Assembly (NCBI GenBank): GCA_025504975.1
Contig: JANUWI010000018.1
Span: forward strand, 434,001-498,000
Reading direction: 5' to 3'
DNA length: 64,000 bases
DNA from: Plenodomus lindquistii
Lineage: Eukaryota; Ascomycota; Dothideomycetes; Pleosporales; Leptosphaeriaceae
Every line of letters begins with the position of its first letter. The first letter of the stretch is position 1. The notes beneath the pieces were generated by a model. The model was not told the DNA's origin. It worked only from the letters and a program-made list of their open reading frames with translations, and made no database searches. A program made the translations under genes and the position numbers. Positions 47,232 to 57,938 of this stretch are shown one piece after another.

Positions 47232-48888
47232 GGTGGAGATGTTGTGCGGTGGAATGGAGGAAAAGCGAAGGGTGGGCCGAAGATATATTCGACGAGGGGG
47301 GCAGGGACTAGCCGCTCAGCGGATGTGAGCTCCGGTCTGCCTGTAACAACAACAACAACAACGATGGGAAGCCACCACGTACGAGTGAACGACGAGGTAG
47401 AAGGGGGGAGAGAGGTGGCGGGAGAGGATGAGGATGAGGGGGGCCCGTAGAGTATCTAATAAAGGTGGTGGAATGGGCGATTGCTGGCCAGCGTCCCAAC
47501 ACTCTCTCTGCGGGCCCGTCTAAGCGAGGGCAATCGTCGTAACTTTTGTCGTTGCGGGCCTAGCGCCACCCGTCCACGCCCGCGCCAGGGTCTGACACGG
47601 ACTCGCAGGCGCGCCGGCGCCGTCACAGCACGAAAAGATTTCGGCGCTACCACGTCTTGCGCCCTCTTCGCCCGTTGATCGCGACGTCGACATGTCGAGA
47701 TGCGGCCCCGGTGGCGGTGCGCACTGTTCACCGCTCAACAGTCCATCAATCCGGTGCCGCCAGCCTTCCCCGGATTCTGCAATCACTCGCAGCGCCCTCG
47801 CCCGTCGCCAGCCTCGGCGTGACACCAGCAGTGAGTGGCACCGTGGCACCGCGGCACCGTGGCAGCAGCTCGCCGTCTCACTCCGCTGCGTTCTGGGCCC
47901 CGTTGTCAAATGGCAGCAAAAAGCGGTCTGATACCGTCTTGGTCTGACATGTAGACTACCGCCCCTCTGGCTGCCTGCGCCAAAGTTTTCGCCGGGCCTC
48001 AGGCTCACGCGGTCGTGATGCCACCGACTTCCGTCTCGTCTCGTCATCGCTAGTCTAGTCCAAAGTAGCCTGTTAGCACTCTTCCCCATCAAAAAGGACC
48101 CGCTTGTGTACGCTGCAACAACATCGGTGGCTGGCAAATCACAGCGTCCACATTCGGCATACAGGATTCCACAGAACTGTTGATATCGCGGTATCAGCAC
48201 TACCAAAGTTTGCTGCAGCCCTACAGACTTGTGGGTGTGCTGTGACACCAACCTGCCAACATTCTGGGGAGCGTCGAATGCGGCATGACGCTTTGCAGCA
48301 CGAGTCATCACTCCAACACTCCGCTTGAGAATGTTGTCCAGCTTTCCCACCAGTCTGACAGGGCTCCCGTGGACGTGGCCACAGGATGAAACTCGGCCAC
48401 TTGTTCGCAAACTCTGCTCGATTGGGACTAGCCTCTTCTCCCCCATCTCAGAAACCGCCTCAAACACCCACACAGAGACGGTTTTCGATATCAGCATCCC
48501 ACCAGTTTGGACATGCATGCAGATGTTATCGAGACTATCCCCTTCTGCGTGTGAGATGCCAAGGGGAGACGAGCCAGCCATGATCATGTTGAGTGACATA
48601 GCTATTACAACGACGAACGCTCAAGTCCTAGTCTTGCCAACAAAAGCCGGAACAGACTTCCGTTATCCTGTAGAGGGTTGTTGTATAACTACAAGTCAGC
48701 CCACGGCTAGGGCTAGATACTGGGTTGTGGCCTCAGTGCAGCTCGACGAACGATATGCTTGGTTTCAGCCATGTCATATAGTACATGCATACGCAGTGGA
48801 GCCTGCTGTAACCCCTCATGGTACTTTCAGGACATCGGAAAGCCCCTCTCCAAGAACGTTGCAGACATTTGATCTAATGGAGGCCGCT
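47232..48888. other. Intergenic, OLE1 promoter side
   Basis: About 1.65 kb. The first 230 bp upstream of OLE1 hold a GTT/CAA triplet stretch near 47343-47363. A 359-codon ORF on the minus strand (47520-48599) is open but shows no recognisable family, is GC-rich in its second half, and overlaps open frames on the other strand. I do not call it a gene. Confidence 0.45.
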
Positions 48889-49128
48889 TACGAAGGAGTC
48901 CGTATTTATTGAGTCTCTGCTTTACTGCACGAGCAGAAACATACAGTTCACAAAGCAGCGGGAAGAACACACAGATCATTCAGATTCGAAGGGTAAGTCT
49001 CTAATTACCTGTAGAGTCTACACCTTACGTTTAAATGCCCTTATGCAGCTTTTAACATACTGCAATGGCTGTAAATACTGAGTTGTGTTTTGACATTAGG
49101 TGACTTGGGAAATACGAGCTAGTTCGTA
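48889..49128 (-). repeat. MITE copy F (240 bp)
   Basis: The left end is TACGAAGGAGTCCGTATTTATTGAGTC and the right end is AATACGAGCTAGTTCGTA. The interior, including TAATTACCTGTAGAGTCTACACC, follows the orientation of copies A and C but is the most diverged. Confidence 0.75.
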
Positions 49129-49411
49129 TAGGAAGGGTGACTTGCTAGGCCTTGAATAGTTGCAGTGCTATGTCACGAAGGACTTGTTTCTTTGATTGAG
49201 AGAGATGGTATGTTGTGGATGAAGCTATGCAAGTCCAGATAGTGAATAGGGTAATGAGTTCTAGTGAGGGTATATAAATAGTTACAGGCCAACAAGGAAA
49301 ACAAATAAACAGCTTATACGAACCAAGACTATCCAATACATTTTGCAAGGAAACAAACTCTGCCATCATCGTCAACATAGCCACCCCACTGAAACAAAAC
49401 AAGACACCGTC

Positions 49412-51556
49412 TCAAACAGTCCTGCCCTCCACAGGCGTAATATCACTGCTTGCCCTGCCCACCTCGCTCTCCTTAGCCGCCTTCATCTTGTTCCATTCTT
49501 CGCCATCAGCAGACTCATCCATCTCATTGGCCGTCAACTCTGGAATGTCATCTTCTATCTCCTCCGGAAGCCAGAGATTCAGAATCACCGTCACGAGTGC
49601 TACAATTGCAAAGCCGGTCTGCAGGACCAACTCGATCGCATTGTAGAAGCCGAGTAGTGCGCGGTTAGGTCCCTCATAGGTGAACACAAAGGAGAACCAG
49701 TTTGGCACCATCGTTGCGCCGAAGCCAAGGGTGAAGCCGGCGGTGAGGATGAATCTGTTTCGACGGGTGAAGGGCATGCTGCTGATAATGCTGATACCAG
49801 AGACGGTGACGGCAGAGAAGAGGAAAGTTGTCATGCCTCCCAACACCGCGCTGGGGATGGCGACGACTGCAGCGGCAAATTTGGAGAAGATGCCCATGAC
49901 GATGAGCCAGAAGCAGCATGCGTATCCCGCTTTACGGTTCGCGCAGCGTGTCAAGGCAATGACACCGTTGTTCTGGGCGAATGTGGACATGGGAGTGATG
50001 GTGCAGAGCGCGGCCATGATGCCGTTCAGGCCGTCAGCGAGGACACCACCTTGGATGCGCGAGTCGAAGAGCTCGCCATCAACGTCGAGACGCGAGACGT
50101 CGCAGGTAGCCGTAATGTCGCCAATGGCTTCCATGGCGAGAACCATGTAGACTGCTAACAAGGGGAGTACAATGGGTCCGTACACGGACAGCTTGAAGGT
50201 TTCGACCCAGATGAAGGACACAGCCGGTGCCGCGTTGATGGAGGCGGCAGACCAATATCCAGTTGCTCCACTGACAATACAGCCAACAAGGAGTCCGATG
50301 ACGACGGCAGTAGACTTCATGATTGGTGCGCCGTAGCGTTCACAGATGATGATAGTGATGAAGACCAGGAAACCAAGACCGATGAACTCTGCAGAACCCC
50401 ATGGGAGAGGCTTAGGCGCGTTGATGTTGGGGCACAGCCGGAAGAGTCCAGATGTAGGACGACTCTTGCAGTCTCCTGAGCCACCGGCCCAGTTTTGGAA
50501 TCCACTCACAATGAGCTTGACGCCAATGAGGAGGACGGTGGGACCGGTCACTAGAGGTGGGAACACCCTCTTAAGCATCTTGGGTGGCATGAAGGACATG
50601 GCTACTTCGAGGAGAGCACAGCATGCTGCTGTTCCGAGGATAGCACCGTAGCCATCGGGACAGGGGAGCTTGGTGCCGTCAGGGGCTGTTGGGCAGTATC
50701 CAGTAGCGTACATTTGGGAAAGGGCGCCAGTAGCAACAGGAATAGTGGCAAAGGAGGTTCCAACGACGGAGATCAGACCAGTACCGACATAGTATGGGGT
50801 CTTCCAGATGTGGAAGCGGGTGATCTGGATAGAGGACAAAATACCACAAACGATAAGGGAAGTTGAGACAAGATATCTCTGCTGGTCTCCGGTCAAGTTC
50901 GCAGCTCCGGAGAGTATCAACGGAGGGGTGATTACCCCAGCCAACATGGCGAGAGCATGTTGAAAGCCGAGTAGAAGAGCGAGGAAGACTGGCATGCGGT
51001 CGTGGAGGCCGAAGAATGGTGCTGCGCGGCGCGTCTTTTTCATGAATGGAAGGTTAGGCCTAAAGAGGAAAGCATAGTCGTATGTGCCGATGAGGCCCTC
51101 TCTGATATCATGTCAGTGTTTGTTTATCTAGGCGGTGGTGGTCGTAGTCTCCATGTGTCGTGATATGAATTGGGGGTGCGTGAAGGATACATGCGTAGTC
51201 TCCACGCGTTGTGATGTGATTTAGGGGTTTGCGAAAAATACACGTGTAATCTCCATGAATCGTGATACGATTCAGGGATCTGTGAAAAATACATGTGTAG
51301 TCTCCGTGAGTTGTGATGTGGATTGGAGGTCTGTGAAAGATACATGTGTAGGCTCCATGAGTTGTCATGTGACTTGGAGGTTCGTGAAAGATACACGTGA
51401 GAGCTCCGCGCAACGTTTTCTTGTTGGCTTCATGTTGCAGTACAAATCTACTAGTAAATGGCGTACTTACTTGGTGGTGAATGCCTTGAGTGCACGCCGA
51501 GCCTGTTCACCAAAGGTGCGCTTAGGCGTGTGATCTGGGCCGATGCGATCCGCCAT
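49412..51556 (-). CDS. Uric acid/xanthine permease (NAT/NCS2 family, UapA/UapC type)
   Basis: This is a plasma-membrane proton symporter for purines. Exon 1 is 51556-51471 and exon 2 is 51101-49412; the split codon gives TTKEGLIGTYDYAFLFRPNLPF, matching the conserved N-terminus of fungal NATs. The product is 591 aa. The NAT signature is present as QNNGVIALTR near residue 405, along with QHALAMLAGVITPPLI, ATCDVSRLDVDGELFDSRIQG, and FTRRNRFILTAGFTLGFGAT. About twelve to fourteen hydrophobic segments are expected. The intron is 369 nt, far longer than others here, because it contains a 51-bp minisatellite. Two GATA-factor cores upstream fit nitrogen control. Specificity for urate/xanthine is inferred from close resemblance to UapA; purine range is not certain. 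Confidence 0.95.
51144..51398 (-). repeat. 51-bp minisatellite (5 units plus a partial) inside the permease intron
   Basis: Units begin at 51144, 51195, 51246, 51297 and 51348, each starting GTAGTCTCCA or a close variant and ending near AAAGATACATGT; a sixth breaks off after 51399. Units differ from one another at many positions. The unit length is 17 codons, so several frames stay open across the array, but the host reading frame meets a stop at the donor site. Confidence 0.9.
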
Positions 51557-51680
51557 TTTGGTTTCGTAGATCTTCAAAGAAGATGACTAGGTATACCAGA
51601 CAAGACGGTCCCAAGAGCTGCTTAAATCTTTGTGAGATCTTGCAGCCAAGAATTGAGTATCTGAAGGTGGGCTGTAGATC

Positions 51681-51687
51681 CGATAAG
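51681..51687. promoter_or_regulatory. GATA-factor core upstream of the permease
   Basis: CGATAAG, matching the HGATAR consensus of AreA-type nitrogen regulators, lies about 125 bp upstream of the permease start codon. Confidence 0.4.
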
Positions 51688-52250
51688 ACTCGTCGAGATC
51701 TGGCGAGCCGTGCGATCGATGGCTGAAGAAATGGCTTTTCAAAACACCAGTAACAAAAGTCGATGATGGTCCGGCTGGAATCGCAGATCGTTGTAGCGGG
51801 CGCTAGCTGTGCAGATTGTGGATTTACTTCTTGAGTGTGGCCGCGAGTGCCGTGATGTTCGATGTGCGGGGAAGCTACACGGTGTAGATATGCGAAAACC
51901 AGAGGCAAATAGAGCTCAGCTCGATCTTTAAGTCGAATGAATCGCAGTATCCGAAATGTGATGATATCGACCGAAGAGGACGAAGTCGACCCGCATCTAT
52001 ATAAGATTCGCGTGGAGTCATGTATCATCATTCATGCCAACACCCATGATACACAATTGTTCACTCTAGATGTCCTAGTCCTCCCAAGACTCGCTCAATC
52101 GCAGCCACGCGCTGGAGCTGGCCGAAAGATTTCGTTATTCGCCGGGAACATCGTCTCTTCTCCACGGCTGAATGGTCGCAGCCGTGGCAAGCTGCGATCA
52201 GTTGGGGGGCGATACCGCAGGTGTTGCTAAGTTGCTTAGCTCTTGAATAC

Positions 52251-52257
52251 TGATAAG
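52251..52257. promoter_or_regulatory. Second GATA-factor core upstream of the permease
   Basis: TGATAAG is a perfect HGATAR match about 695 bp upstream of the permease start. Distance and single occurrence make its use uncertain. Confidence 0.3.
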
Positions 52258-53612
52258 CTCCAGTACGGTGCATGATTGGCTGCGGCTTCGACGTATTCAC
52301 GTGATGGGCGGTCGACTCCGATGGGTGAGAGGCGTCTTCGGAAGGACATGGGTACTGCCGAGTTGACATCCCACATGTTCGTTGAATTTAGGCGCTATCT
52401 AGACCCGACATCGACTACTTCGATACGATATGCATCGCAAGACACCGAGGGCGCGGTCCCCTGCGACAACGTACGCGTTCGAATTCCTGCGGTCCATTCC
52501 ATTGTCACTGAGCAGATGACGAAATTCGTCTTCGACATCGTTTGAGTTTTCAAATCCCTGGGCTTTCACAACTGGATACAGTAAACTACACCCTTGTCCG
52601 AGACTTGGTAAATCTCTGAGCGCCGTACGCCGTGAACTTGCAAACAAGTGTCTCATCAAACCTGCTGAAGAGTGGAGTCAATCGCACATGGCCATTGCCG
52701 TATAGGTCTCCGGCTACCTACCATAGGTAGAGCCTGTTCAATCATGGAATACTATGCATATTAGAGGTACCTACTGACGAACGTCTCTGTTCGGCCATGG
52801 GTGGCTGAGATCAGGAGTTTCATGCTATATAATCGCGGAAACGATGCTAAAGGCCAGGGACATTCGGGAGTGAAAAGATTAGCATGTGGGCACTTAGTTG
52901 ATGCTGAGGCGAAGACCAGCATGTATATATCTGCTAAACCATTCATGCGCCGCGGACTAGACCACCCAACGGTGTCGTACGCTTCACAAGACTCTGAGAT
53001 GGGACAGAAAGAGCACGGCATCTCATTGCCATATCCTATTCGTGATGTGGACATATCAGTAAGTGGCGTACATGGAGTGATTACTAAGGGAATCACAGGC
53101 CATCGGCCTCGCTGCCTGACTCGTTGGAGCACGTAAAGGAGGAGACGCTGCTAGATAGCATTACCTCAATTGCCAGACATTAGTTGTGGTACCTATAGTT
53201 GCGGGAGGCTGCATGCCCGTAAGTTCAATTCCCTGACCGTGTTCACCGGCGGACAGCATTTATACTTTGCCAAAGTCGTGTTTTGAGCCCAAACTGCTCT
53301 TCAAGTATGACTTAGGCGTGTCAGAGGAAAATACGGGCAATGTCCTCTCAATACTCACAAGCCAGTATCGATGTAGCAAAATACTGGAGAAAAGACATTT
53401 TCATATTCCAACAAGTCTGCTAAAATCAACATTCATGAGGGAAAAAGACATGCCACGGCTCAACTACAATAGATATACAACCACAAAAAAACACCAACGC
53501 AAACCGTCAGTCATGCTCGTCAAGGCACTCACACTACAGCCTCTCATTTGCTTCCCACACTTTGGTATATTCCGCACCTCACACTCCCTCCTTCTTTCAC
53601 GATTAGGAAAGC

Positions 53613-55872
53613 TTATTTTTTGCCATAAGCCTCGTCAACCTTCTTCTGGTACTCCTTGAGGATACCCTTGCGGTTCAGCTTTTGCGCTGCGGTGGTGAGT
53701 CCCTAAAGATTTGTTAGCCAGTTATCAAAGGCGTTTCGTGGGAAAGTATCAAAACGTACATTCTGAGGCGTCCATTCCTCATCCGCCAACACAACACCTT
53801 CGATCGTCTCGAAGCCTGCAAGGCCACCCTTGCGGCCTATATCCTGCAATTGCTTCAACACGGCACTATTGATCTTCTTGTCGTGCACAAGTTCCTCGAG
53901 ATGGTCGCCCTTGACACCTTCTGCCGCTGCTAGCTTTTTCAGCGCAGGTTCGGCAGGGACAATGATGGCAACGGGCTTCTGGCGATCTTGGGCAGCGTAG
54001 ACGCAGATGTTCGCAACAATGGGCGCGGAGCGGTACACTGACTCAAGTTTCTCGAGCGCAATGTATTCACCAGCTAATGTCTTGACGAGATTCTTCTTGC
54101 GGTCGATGATGCGAATTTCGCCATTTGCGTTGAACTCGCCTACGTCGCCCGTCTTGAACCAGCCATCAGATGTGAAGGATTCTTCAGTCTCTTCGGGCAT
54201 GTTGAGGTAGCCTTCTACGACACTAGCACCCCGAATCCAGATTTCGCCCTGCGGTGGGTTGCTGGCAGTGAAGTAGGACGCGTCCGCGAAGTCGACGAGC
54301 TTCATTTCGATAGAAGCAGGCATCTCGCCGAGGGCGTGCTCGTTCCAGGCTAGCGGGTCCATGAGCGCACCCATAGCGCAAGTTTCGGTAAGACCGTAGC
54401 CACTGATCATTGGGGTGATGGCGATGGAGATGAAGCGCTGTGTCTCTTTGGAGATGGGACCACCGCCGTTCAAGCAAATACGCAGTCTGCCACCCGTAGC
54501 CTCTTTGACCTTATTAAAGACGATGGCATCAAGGACGCCGCTGCCGGGAATGCCAGAGTTGAGAAGGAAGCTCTTTGCAGCGTACGCGCCCCAGAAGACC
54601 TTGCTCTTGAGCGCACCGCCGCTTTCCACCTTGGTGATGATGCCCTTCTTGATGGTTTCCCAGACTTGCGGGACACCGACCATGACGGTAGGCTTTGCCT
54701 CGCGGATATCACCTGCGCAGTTCCGGACGGACTGGTCAGAAAGCGTGCGAATAGTGCCATAGCACATGGTTCCGCCCCAAAAGAGCAAAGCGTTTTCGAA
54801 GACGAACTCGAGGATATGTGCGGCAGGTAGGTAGGTGATGAAGACATCACCAGGGCCAAGATACTTTCCGACAATCACATCTACACCGGCGACTATTTGT
54901 CAAATTAGAAGACTGTCACAAAAATCTTAATTCAATATGAAAAGAACGTACCAGCAGCGACGACATTGCGGTGCTTGATCATGACGCCCTTGGGCGTGCC
55001 AGTTGAGCCAGAAGTGTACATGATGCACGCCAGATCGTCGGCCTTGGGAGGAATAGGCTCAGCCGGGGTTTCCTCGCCCAAGCGAATGAGCTCATCGAAA
55101 CTGAGGACCTTTAGATGTGGGTGTGCGCTTGTAAGGGCATCAATGTCCTCTTGCTTGGGGTCGTTTTTGGTGCAGTAGACGACCACCTGGATGTCTTTGG
55201 CATCCTTCATGGGATTGACGAGCTTGGGTAGCAGCTCAGGGTCGGTAAACATGATTTTGGCGTTGGTCTGGAGCATGGAGTGCTTGAGACCCTCCTCGCC
55301 GAGTGTGTCGTATGCAGTGACAATGGCGAGTGACTGTGAGAGGGCGCCTATAGGAGGTGGTTAGCGCTTGCCATTGAATGGACCGAGAGACGTTGCGTAC
55401 CATGGGCAGAAGCCAGCCATTGCATGCTGGTCGCCGCGTACAAATGCAGCCTGTCCTGTGGCCCGAAGCCCAGCGCCTTGATACCACTGCCGACCGCCAG
55501 CGCAATCTGCTCAAACTCGACAAAGCTCTTGTACTTGTACGCGCTGAGCTCAAAGTACTGCCACTTCTTGTCCACCTCGGTCTCGTGGCCGTCGACCATC
55601 TTCTTGATCTTCTTCGTCTCCTCGTGCACATTCACAATGCGGCGCGCACCAACGGCCTTTGCGTTTCCATACTTGCGGGACGAGTAGCGCAGGACGTCGT
55701 ACAGCGTCTCGACGCCCTCTGCGGGCGTGACGATGAGCTTGTCCTTGGCGGCGTTGGTGCGGCGCGGTATAGACTCGCCCTCGACTTTCTGTGCGCCGGC
55801 AGCTTCGGCGGTGTAGGGCCCGGGCCTGACGGCCTTTGCCTGGGGCATGAGCTTCTTCAGGTCGCCCGACAT
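53613..55872 (-). CDS. FAA1: Long-chain fatty acyl-CoA synthetase
   Basis: It activates long-chain fatty acids to acyl-CoA. Exons are 55872-55401, 55347-54952, 54892-53760 and 53702-53613; introns are 53, 59 and 57 nt with matching phases, and the product is 696 aa, the usual size. AMP-binding motifs include YTSGSTGTPKGVMIKH, YGLTETCAMGAL, and SDGWFKTGDVGEF followed by RIIDRKKNLVKTLAGEYI. The last exon gives GLTTAAQKLNRKGILKEYQ, the conserved C-terminal block. The start at 55872 (MSGDLKKLMPQ) is the natural one; the frame runs open to 56175 but that upstream part is low in complexity and overlaps promoter. Faa1/Faa4-type rather than peroxisomal Faa2 is inferred from the N-terminus. Confidence 0.95.
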
Positions 55873-56605
55873 GCTGGCGGGGGGGTGTGGTGTGTGGAGG
55901 GAAGGGTGCTGCGGCGAGTGGAACAAACAATAGAGCAGCAGTGAGAGGGGAACCGCAGAGGCAACCAAGAGCAGGCGCAGCGGTGAGGGTGCCAGCAAGA
56001 GCGTGGGAGAATGGCTGCGGGCGGAATGCAGCGGATGGGCGTGGGCGTAGGCGTAGGCTTGGGGAGGCTGAGTAGTGGCAGCAGTGGCAGCTCTTAGGCG
56101 GGTGTTGTGCTCAACATTCGGATGGCGCCAAGACGCAGGCAACCAGGGCCGCAGCTCGCTGGAGCAATGACGCACCTGCGCGTCGCGGAGACGAGAGACA
56201 GTGATGGGCTAGCTTCCGCCTGCTCCACACTGGCTGGCCAGACTGGCAGACACAGGCACCACAGCTAAGAATGATTACATACGCTGCCCTCGATCGACAG
56301 CGCATGCGACATGGGACGACCATCTTCTGCTGCTGCCAAGGTCCACGTCCGCACCCGCCAGCTGGCACACAGAGAGCATCGTCACTTTGCTCTACATACC
56401 GTGTGCATCAACACCGCAGAGTGGGGCCAAGAAAAGCATCATGCCCTACCTTTCGCTTGTCTGTCTGCACAATGTCGCCCGACGTCGCCCCAAAACGCAT
56501 TGAGCACACACTGCCAGTCTGCCAGTCTGCCAGCCTCCCCCCAGCCGAAACCAAAGACTGTCACTCTAGTCGCCAACCCAATCGAGCACCGTGCATCTGA
56601 CCGCC
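55873..56605. promoter_or_regulatory. Shared divergent promoter, FAA1 / Rkm5-type gene
   Basis: This is a 733-bp gap between start codons. On the FAA1 side, 168-185 bp upstream of its ATG, lie three hexamers CCTACG CCTACG CCCACG (minus strand, 56040-56057), also found upstream of the SET gene. The CCGCCATGG context supports the start at 56606. Confidence 0.45.
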
Positions 56606-57834
56606 ATGGCTGACTTGACTGCAACCCTGGGGACAGAACCCCTGGTCGATGCTGAAGAAGGTGTGTAACATGTACTGTAGTCTTGGGCGTGTGATTCGCC
56701 TTACCCAAATTGCCTCTTCTTGTACTCATCAAATCACACAGAAGCCTTTGTCGTCTTCTCGCAAGCCATCCCTTCTCAGTCCCTAGGCTTCATCGACTCG
56801 CAGGCTGCAATGCTCGAGCTGAATGTCGCAGGTCATGACCTAATCATACACCAGTCAAGGGGTCTGCTGACTTCTGATCGAAAAGAGGGGACTACAGGCG
56901 CAGGTACGCACCATCTTTTCATCGTGTCTCGGCTGTTGGGTGGCGCAGTCCCCAGATCTTGGCTGTTCTTGGTGGGCTGTCTTACGAGTCACGTTATCAA
57001 AAACATGTGCCCACCATCTTGGACTCCTACAAGTCTGGACTGGTGTCGACGAGGGGATTGCTTCGTCATCATGTCTACACGTTGATGTAGTGACATGCTT
57101 CATTGTTTCCCGCGCAACCCAATCTCCTTCCAGCTGAAACTACCGTCTTCTGCCCATCATCCCCTTCCCATAACCCACCCCGTGCTAACCAGCCCTGTAT
57201 AGTGGTATGGCGCATAACTCCCCTCTTCGCTACCTGGATCTCCTCCCCCACAAACTTCCTCTTCACATCCTCCCTCCTAACCCCCTCCTCCACCGTCCTC
57301 GAACTTGGCGCCGGCGTCTCCGGCATTGTCGCCTTGACCCTAGGCCCCATGGTTGCAAAGTACACAGCCACGGACCAAGACTACGTGCTCAAACTCCTGC
57401 GCCAAAACGTTGCTGAGAATCTGGATACTGTACTCCCGTCTTCAAGGAAGAAGCCTGGCAAATCCAAAGCGAGAGTAAAGGGCGTACCGAGTGGTGCGGC
57501 GGAGCGAATGAGCGTCGAAGCACTAGACTGGGAGACGAGCGATATTACGCACCTTCCAGGCGTGGACATGGTGATTGCATGTGATTGTATATACAACGAG
57601 GCGTTGATCGAGCCGTTGAACAGCACATGCGCAGCGCTCTGCCGTCTCCCGACAGACTCACCGAGCCCAACGGTCGTGTTGATAGCGCAGCAGCTGCGCA
57701 GTCCAGATGTGTTTGAAGCGTGGCTCAAGAGCTTTTGTGAGAAGTTTACAGTGTGGCAGGTCCCGGATGGATTCTTGGATGAAGGCTTGAGGGAGGGAAG
57801 TGGGTACGTCGTACACATTGGTATCGTACGCTGA
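56606..57834 (+). CDS. Lysine methyltransferase of the METTL21 group, Rkm5-like
   Basis: Rkm5-type enzymes use S-adenosylmethionine to methylate a lysine of ribosomal protein L1. Exons are 56606-56660, 56742-56903 and 57203-57834; introns are 81 and 299 nt with matching phases, and the product is 282 aa. The N-terminus has FVVFSQAIPSQSLGFID, then VVWRITPLFATWI. The methyltransferase motif I is VLELGAGVSGIVALTLG, with TATDQDY following as the acidic end of strand 2 and MVIACDCIYNEALIEPL as the later core. No DNA- or small-molecule methylase hallmark is present. The group is clear; the exact substrate is inferred. The second intron is unusually long. Confidence 0.82.
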
Positions 57835-57938
57835 AAAGAAAATACTGCCCTAGCTCAAGACAATACCATTGCAATCAGAGCTGTCCACTCTTCGCCAACA
57901 TCAGTCCAGGCCTCGTCTTCGATCTACGTCCTAACGAT

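Larger units (their letters stand above)
51557..53612. other. Intergenic: permease promoter and unassigned sequence
   Basis: About 2 kb between the permease start and the FAA1 stop. It holds two GATA cores (listed separately) and two short plus-strand ORFs (52276-52545 and 52801-53136) that resemble each other but match no family I know. No other gene is recognised. Confidence 0.5.

Noticed and set aside
47520..48599. 359-codon open frame on the minus strand upstream of OLE1
   Set aside because: No recognisable domain, overlapping open frames on the opposite strand, and a GC-rich half where long chance ORFs are expected.
51108..51413. 101-codon ORF with repeated CIFH and THGDYTC motifs
   Set aside because: It is the 51-bp intron minisatellite read in frame; it is not in the frame of the permease exons and has no independent start support.
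53190..53240. tRNA-like box B sequence (AAGTTCAATTCCC)
   Set aside because: No matching A box, acceptor stem or anticodon loop could be folded around it.
55873..56175. N-terminal extension of FAA1 to the ATG at 56175
   Set aside because: The extra 101 residues are low in complexity and include the hexamer repeat; the conserved family start is at 55872.
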